The notes under the pieces: model-generated | The model's database searches: none | What the model was told of the DNA's origin: nothing | The model's input: only the letters and a program-made list of their open reading frames with translations | Origin: Methanoculleus chikugoensis | GTDB lineage: Archaea > Halobacteriota > Methanomicrobia > Methanomicrobiales > Methanoculleaceae | Reading direction: 5' to 3' | Length of the DNA stretch: 64,000 bases | NCBI RefSeq assembly: GCF_900095385.1 | Contig: NZ_FMID01000028.1 | Span: 1-64,000, forward strand | Shown here: positions 59,667 to 64,000 of the stretch, one piece after another | Position numbering within the stretch: the stretch's first letter is position 1 | Layout of the letters: every line of letters starts with the position of its first letter | Position numbers and translations under genes: made by a program

Positions 59667-60137
59667 TTACGGCAGTACGCATCTCCGGACGAACTCTTCC
59701 GGCATCGAGGTGCGCCGTGCCGTCTCTTCGACCGAGAGTCCGCTCTTGAGGAACCTCTTCACCACGCTCTCCATGGGTTCGCCGACCTCGACGATGTGCA
59801 TATCGGGGTCGTAGAGCCTGACGGCCCGTTGCCCCCAGGGCTGCTCAATCACCCCGTGGACGTACCTCACCGAGTCCATCCTTTTGAGCCGTTCGAGAAA
59901 GGCGTCCAGATCGTCCTCTTCGAAGTAGAGTTCGGCGTTTTTCGATCCCCGGATGATATCGTCTTCGTCGACGCCGATCAGATCGGCAAAATGCGACCGG
60001 AGGTGGATCGCAAAACCGCCCTCGAACGATACGTTCTCACCGAGATCGTAGCCGACCTTCTGGCCGAGCACCTCTTCGTAGAACGCCCTGGAGATCCCGA
60101 TGTCGCGAACGACAATAAGCGGGCATACGAATTGCAT
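59667..60137 (-). CDS. VOC (glyoxalase/bleomycin-resistance-like) protein with helix-turn-helix-like tail
   Basis: A 156-aa protein. The VOC fold is seen in MQFVCPLIVVRDIGISRAFYEEVLGQKVGYDLGENVSFEGGFAIHLR and WGQRAVRLYDPDMHIVEVGE. The last ~30 residues (KRFLKSGLSVEETARRTSMPEEFVRR) look like a helix-turn-helix. Ligand unknown; a ligand-sensing regulator is possible, as this combination occurs in methanogens. Upstream on the plus strand is fdhD, downstream of which a spacer holds an actatatcat box. Confidence 0.7.
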   Translation of the reverse strand: MQFVCPLIVVRDIGISRAFYEEVLGQKVGYDLGENVSFEGGFAIHLRSHFADLIGVDEDDIIRGSKNAELYFEEDDLDAFLERLKRMDSVRYVHGVIEQPWGQRAVRLYDPDMHIVEVGEPMESVVKRFLKSGLSVEETARRTSMPEEFVRRCVLP

Positions 60138-60448
60138 ACAGGGTTTCGTAAGAATCCCCGACAGTTCAGTCTGCCGATCGGCGGTTCGTCCGCTACGGGA
60201 ACGTTCTCCGGTGAAATGTTCCGGATACCTGGAGAAGAGAGGTTATTACGGCTGGCCCGGCGGCGCGAAGAGATGACAGGGGAATCCTTCCCCGCCACCG
60301 GGTATTGCCAGACACACCTTCTGCGCCCCGGCACGGGCGCAGTCAGGCTTTTATGGAACTCAAGACGGTCTACCACACACCCGACCGAACGGTCGGGCAC
60401 CGGCAGGCTCAGGGGTGTTACCCCCTCACCGCCTGCCGTAATGCGCGA
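60138..60448. other. Intergenic region with candidate terminator hairpins after fdhB
   Basis: The 311-base gap has a perfect GC hairpin (ccgaccgaacggtcgg at about 60382-60397) and a second (ggggtgttacccc, about 60414-60426) downstream of fdhB on the minus strand. They may end the fdhAB transcript. No gene is supported. Confidence 0.45.
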
Positions 60449-61687
60449 TTATTTGAACACGTCGAATATCTGGTCGCTGCCGGTCGCGAAGAGCCGGTCG
60501 CGTTCCGCCCTCTCCTCGACGAGCGCGAGCACCGGGAGTTCCATGTCCACACCCGGGGTGTGACCGAACATCTTCTCCATGTCCGTCTGCAGGGCGTGCA
60601 TGTAGAGCGAGTTCGCGATCTCCATCGGGCAGTTCTCCTCGCACTGGCCGCAGTTGACACATGAGTCGGCCACGTGAGCGTAGCGGATCAGGTGGAACAT
60701 GAACGGCACGGGGAGCACGCCGGGCGCTACCAGGTAGGGCTTCTTCGTGCTGCACTCGACGCAGTAGCAGATCGGGCAGTTCTCGATACAGGCGTAGCAC
60801 TTGGTACACCGGCTCGAGTCCTCCATGATCTTCTGGAGGCGCTCCTTCCCTTCCCCGAGGCTCTCGAAGTAGCGCGCCCGCCACTTGTCGCCGAGTTTCA
60901 GCATCGCGTTCTCGACCTTGCCGCGGATCTCGATGCCCTTCGGGTTCGCGGGCTCGGTGGCGATCGCTCCGGCCTTCACGGCCGCGTCGAGGAGGTTTGC
61001 CCCCTTCTCGGAGCAGACCTCGACGAAGGTGGCCTTGCCGGCCTTATCGCCGATGACGCCCCAGTTACCGCAGGCGAGGTCCGCCTGGCGGGGGATCTTC
61101 ATCTTGCAGCGGCGGCAGTTCGACCGGCGGCCGAAGCCTGCCTCCTCGAGTTCGTCCATCGAGATGCCCTTGTGCTGGCCGTCCTTCGTGACGATGATGA
61201 ACTGGCCCTTGTCAATCTCTTCCTTGACGACATCGTTCGGGTCGACCTCGAACTTCTCGCGGATCATCTTCCGGGCGGTCACCGGGCTGACCGAGCCGCC
61301 GCAGTTGACGCCGATCAGGAGGAGGTTGTCCAGGTTGACCTGGTTGCGCTTCGCGAGTTCATAGATGCCCATCGCGTCGCAGCCCTTCACCGTCACGGCA
61401 AGGCGCATATCCTCGGCGCCGTCCAGGTACTTCTTGATCAGTTTCGAGAGCAGGAGCGTTCCGCAGTGGAGCGAGCCTGCCGTCTGTCCGATCTCCGCGG
61501 GGTCGGTGATGATCGTGGGAACCGCATCGTAGAGGTCCACGCCCTTCTTCACCGCCAGCACGGCGTCGACGATCTTGTTCTCCAGGGCGTACTTGAGCAG
61601 TCCGGTCACCGCACCGCCGCACTCCGCCACTTTGGCGAGATCGGCGTTCGTTGTCCAGGCGTATATCATATCTCCCTTTGCTGCCAT
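60449..61687 (-). CDS. fdhB: F420-type formate dehydrogenase beta subunit
   Basis: A 412-aa F420-reducing subunit (FrhB/FdhB fold) that passes electrons from FdhA to F420. FrhB features include GDMIYAWTTNADLAKVAECGGAVTGLL and KGCDAMGIYELAKRNQVNLDNLLLIGVNCGG near the flavin site. A C-terminal ferredoxin-like part has CTKCYACIENCPICYC and CVNCGQCEENCPMEIA. It is adjacent to fdhA, whose stop lies just before this gene's start; together they oxidise formate. Confidence 0.94.
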   Translation of the reverse strand: MAAKGDMIYAWTTNADLAKVAECGGAVTGLLKYALENKIVDAVLAVKKGVDLYDAVPTIITDPAEIGQTAGSLHCGTLLLSKLIKKYLDGAEDMRLAVTVKGCDAMGIYELAKRNQVNLDNLLLIGVNCGGSVSPVTARKMIREKFEVDPNDVVKEEIDKGQFIIVTKDGQHKGISMDELEEAGFGRRSNCRRCKMKIPRQADLACGNWGVIGDKAGKATFVEVCSEKGANLLDAAVKAGAIATEPANPKGIEIRGKVENAMLKLGDKWRARYFESLGEGKERLQKIMEDSSRCTKCYACIENCPICYCVECSTKKPYLVAPGVLPVPFMFHLIRYAHVADSCVNCGQCEENCPMEIANSLYMHALQTDMEKMFGHTPGVDMELPVLALVEERAERDRLFATGSDQIFDVFK

Positions 61688-63757
61688 TTACTGCACCCCC
61701 GTGATCTTCTCGACGGCAACCGCACTGTGTTTCAACTCCGGCATCTTGGAGAGCGGGTCCAGCACATTGTTCGTAAGCAGGTTCACAGACCCCTTCCCGC
61801 CGAAGTGCATCGCCATCATCAGCACGCCGGGCGCGACCTCGTCGGTCACTCTGGCAAGGGCCTCCGCCTCACCGCGTCTGCTCCGAAGCCGGATCATCTC
61901 TCCGTTCTGGATCTTCAGCCGCGCGGCATCCTCTTCGTTGATCTGCACGTAGGCTTCCGGCACCTCCTGGTGGAGGATCTTCGCCCGACCGGTCTGGGTC
62001 CGGGTGTGGTAGTGGAAGATCAGACGTCCGGTCATCAGGGTGAACGGATACTCGGCGTCGGCGACCTCCGCGGGCGGCCGGTACTCGAGCCCGAAGAAGG
62101 TGCCGAGACCGTCGGCCGCGGAGAACTTCTCGCGGTGCAGGATCGGGGTTCCCGGGTGCTCCTCGGTGGGGCAGGGCCAGTGCACGGACTCCGGCTTCTC
62201 CATCCTCGCGTAGGAGATGCCGGCCATCGACGGGGTGACCCGCCGCATGTCGTCCCAGATATCCTCCGGAGAGTTGAAGTCGAATCCATTGAGGCCGAGC
62301 TTGTGGGCCAGGTCGACGAAGATCTGCCAGTCTTCCTTCGCGTCTCCGGGGGTATCGACGGCCTTCCTGATACGGTTGACACGCCGCTCGGCGCTGGTGA
62401 ACGTCCCGTCCTTCTCGGCGAAGGATGCACCGGGGAGGATCACGTCTGCGTACTGGGCGGTCTCGGTCATGAAGAGGTCCTGCACGACCAGGAAGTCCAG
62501 TTTCTCAAGCGACTTCATTACGTGGTTCGCGTTGGGGTAGGAGACGACCGGGTTCAGCGCGAAGATGTACATCGCCTTGATTGGGTCGCCGCACTGGTTG
62601 ATCTGCTCTGTCAGGGTCACGCCGTAATCGCTTGGAAGCCCGGTGACGCCCCAGAGTTCCTCCATCCGCTTCCGGGCGACGGGGTCTTCGCACTTCTGGT
62701 AGCCGGAGAAGACGTTCGGGTAGGCACCCATGTCGCAGGCGCCCTGGACGTTGTTCTGGCCACGGAGCGGGTTGACGCCGACACCGGGTCTCCCGATGTT
62801 GCCGGTGAGCATCGCGAGGTTTCCGAGCGACCGAACGTTGTCGGTACCGGTCGAGAGTTCCGTGATGCCGAGGCAGTAGATGATCACCGCGTTGTTCGCG
62901 CTGGCGTACATCCGGGCGATCTCCTTGACCCGCTCGGTGGGAACGCCGGTGATCGACTCGACATCCGCGTACTTCTCCACGACCTTCCTCATATCCTCGT
63001 ATCCCTTCGTCCGCTTCTCGATGAACTCCTTGTCGTGGAGGTTCTCCTTGATGATCCAGTACATGATCGAGTTGATCAGGGCAATGTTCGTCGAGGGGTT
63101 GTAGCGGACGTAGTGGTCAGCCAGGCGCGCCGTGGGCGTGTAGCGCGGGTCGCAGACGATGAGCGTCTTGCCCGCCTTCTTTGCCTGGAGGATCCGGCGG
63201 CCGGCGAGCGGGTGTGCCTCGACACTGTTCGCGCCGATCATGAAGATGAGGTCCGTGTTCGCGAGGTCCTCGAAGGGGTTCGTCGCGGCACCGGAGCCGA
63301 ACGAGAGCGAGAGCCCCGCGACGGACGGCCCGTGGCAGATACGTGCGCAGTTGTCGATGTTGTTGGTCTTGAAGGCCACCCGCGCGAGTTTCTGTATGAT
63401 GTAGCACTCTTCGTTGGGCGTCCGGCACGAGACCTGGAAGCCGAGGGACTTCGGTCCGAACTTCTCGTAGGTCTCCTTGAACTTCGAGGCGATGAGGTCG
63501 TATGCCTCGTCCCAGGACGCTTCTTCGAACTTGCCGTTCTTCTTGATGAGGGGCTTCGTCAGCCGGTCGGGGCTCTGCACGAACTCCCAGCAGGTCATTC
63601 CCTTGGGGCAGAGTTTGCCCTCGTTGATCGGGGTCCTCTTGTAGGGTTCGACCCCCACGAGTTTACCGTCGTTCACCACAAGGTTGAGCCCGCACCCCAC
63701 GCCGCAGTACGGGCAGGTTGTGGGAACGTAACGTAATTTACCATTAATGTCAGCCAT
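61688..63757 (-). CDS. fdhA: F420-type formate dehydrogenase alpha subunit
   Basis: A 689-aa molybdopterin (Mo or W) formate dehydrogenase. The N-terminal [4Fe-4S] motif is TTCPYCGVGCGLN...KLCPKG; the metal ligand is a standard Cys (ARICHGPSVAG near residue 138), not selenocysteine. The MGD-binding pattern (GANSVEAHPLAGRRIL; VSYPNANHVMKS) follows. The start at 63757 (MADINGKLRYVP) has a GGGAGAA site; a longer start at 63799 lacks one. It is the first gene of fdhAB. Confidence 0.94.
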   Translation of the reverse strand: MADINGKLRYVPTTCPYCGVGCGLNLVVNDGKLVGVEPYKRTPINEGKLCPKGMTCWEFVQSPDRLTKPLIKKNGKFEEASWDEAYDLIASKFKETYEKFGPKSLGFQVSCRTPNEECYIIQKLARVAFKTNNIDNCARICHGPSVAGLSLSFGSGAATNPFEDLANTDLIFMIGANSVEAHPLAGRRILQAKKAGKTLIVCDPRYTPTARLADHYVRYNPSTNIALINSIMYWIIKENLHDKEFIEKRTKGYEDMRKVVEKYADVESITGVPTERVKEIARMYASANNAVIIYCLGITELSTGTDNVRSLGNLAMLTGNIGRPGVGVNPLRGQNNVQGACDMGAYPNVFSGYQKCEDPVARKRMEELWGVTGLPSDYGVTLTEQINQCGDPIKAMYIFALNPVVSYPNANHVMKSLEKLDFLVVQDLFMTETAQYADVILPGASFAEKDGTFTSAERRVNRIRKAVDTPGDAKEDWQIFVDLAHKLGLNGFDFNSPEDIWDDMRRVTPSMAGISYARMEKPESVHWPCPTEEHPGTPILHREKFSAADGLGTFFGLEYRPPAEVADAEYPFTLMTGRLIFHYHTRTQTGRAKILHQEVPEAYVQINEEDAARLKIQNGEMIRLRSRRGEAEALARVTDEVAPGVLMMAMHFGGKGSVNLLTNNVLDPLSKMPELKHSAVAVEKITGVQ

Positions 63758-63800
63758 GTGAATTCTCCCGATAGTTGCATTCAACGTCGGTTTTGCCATG

Positions 63801-63823
63801 CATGTCCGGCTAGAACGGACATG
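63801..63823 (-). promoter_or_regulatory. 8-bp perfect inverted repeat in the fdhA leader
   Basis: CATGTCCG at 63801-63808 and CGGACATG at 63816-63823 flank a 7-base spacer (GCTAGAA). The element lies between the TATA box and fdhA, probably within the first 30 bases of the transcript. It may be an operator or an mRNA hairpin. Confidence 0.6.
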
Positions 63824-63849
63824 TTAACAGTGGCTTTACTCTACTAAGT

Positions 63850-63864
63850 AGTATATAAATTTAA
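63850..63864 (-). promoter_or_regulatory. TATA-box promoter of fdhAB
   Basis: The minus strand reads taaatttatatactacttag, a strong TATA element in a very AT-rich island, about 95-105 bases upstream of the fdhA ATG, leaving a leader of about 75 bases that carries the inverted repeat and GGGAGAA. Confidence 0.65.
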
Positions 63865-64000
63865 ACTTACTCTTTTAACCTTGGCCGGATTTTCATCCTA
63901 TATAGTTGATCGCTTCCCCGACCCAATCTCCGGCACCGGGGGTACCGACTACGATATCATTTATTATGCGATTCGGTGACGCTTCCTCGGCGATACACCG
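63865..64000. other. Right window edge, no gene seen
   Basis: The last 136 bases have no reading frame or motif that can be supported; this may be the 5' flank of a gene beyond the window. Confidence 0.4.

Noticed and set aside
63330-63360. Selenocysteine at the metal ligand of FdhA
   Set aside because: The codon at the ICHGP position is an ordinary Cys codon, so no UGA readthrough is needed.
60674-63736. Long open frame on the plus strand antisense to fdhAB (about 1020 codons)
   Set aside because: It is a by-product of GC-rich codon use on the opposite strand; the product is Arg/Asp/His-rich with no family motif, and the minus-strand fdhA and fdhB are certain.
1-64000. rRNA genes, further tRNAs and CRISPR arrays
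   Set aside because: Read by eye, no rRNA-like sequence, no second tRNA-like T-arm with paired acceptor, and no regularly spaced repeats were found; weak ones could still be missed.

Overview
The window is archaeal and hydrogenotrophic-methanogen in character, most likely order Methanomicrobiales and close to Methanoculleus (inference; no database search was possible). Support comes from an F420-type formate dehydrogenase (fdhAB), a group-3 NiFe hydrogenase with hypA/hypC/hypE and a maturation protease, archaeal DnaG, a TATA-binding-protein paralogue, a tetraether-lipid-synthase-type radical SAM protein, UPF0058 and RimK/MptN-type proteins. DNA is GC-rich, AT-rich archaeal TATA boxes stand just upstream of genes, and many genes overlap by 1-4 bases in operons.

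Left part (1-17.2 kb): a partial radical SAM gene, a repeat-rich intergenic stretch, alanine dehydrogenase, then a minus-strand block (9156-2720) in which a NiFe hydrogenase, a ferredoxin and a V4R protein are surrounded by a MinD-type ATPase and four small Roadblock/LC7-type or related proteins. This block looks like a dedicated system of unknown purpose (H2 sensing, or spatial or functional control of a hydrogenase) and is the most interesting object in the window together with the BREX operon. After it come a hydrogenase maturation protease, an MptN-like ligase, dnaG, pyrC and the hypCAE operon.

Middle (17.2-36 kb): a MITE-like repeat, housekeeping and redox genes, then two tandem HEAT-repeat giants (1133 and 1160 aa). 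Their 3' ends are almost identical and the duplicated block carries a fossil of the neighbouring flavoprotein gene. Next are a GalT-like and a glycosyltransferase gene, an AmrS radical SAM enzyme, a 49-aa zinc ribbon with a GTG start, UMP kinase, tRNA-Pro(UGG), endonuclease III, a decayed exonuclease/YhcG junction, and a divergent TBP beside two PUA-fold (EVE, DUF365) proteins.

Defence island (36.3-52.7 kb): a complete type 1 BREX operon (brxA-like, brxB, brxC, pglX, a DUF2254-like membrane protein, pglZ, brxL). The centre of pglX and the membrane-protein gene are conspicuously AT-rich, which suggests recent module replacement. A PD-(D/E)XK nuclease-like gene, a Fic protein and what looks like a decayed Mrr-type fragment follow.

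Right part (52.8-64 kb): a DUF47-PiT phosphate uptake pair, a secreted/anchored protein, a zinc-ribbon/PUA/PP-ATPase/cysteine-desulfurase fusion next to fdhD, a VOC protein and the fdhAB operon, whose leader holds a perfect 8-bp inverted repeat. A GC-rich repeat with terminal inverted repeats occurs at three places (about 1.0-1.4, 17.7 and 58.6 kb).
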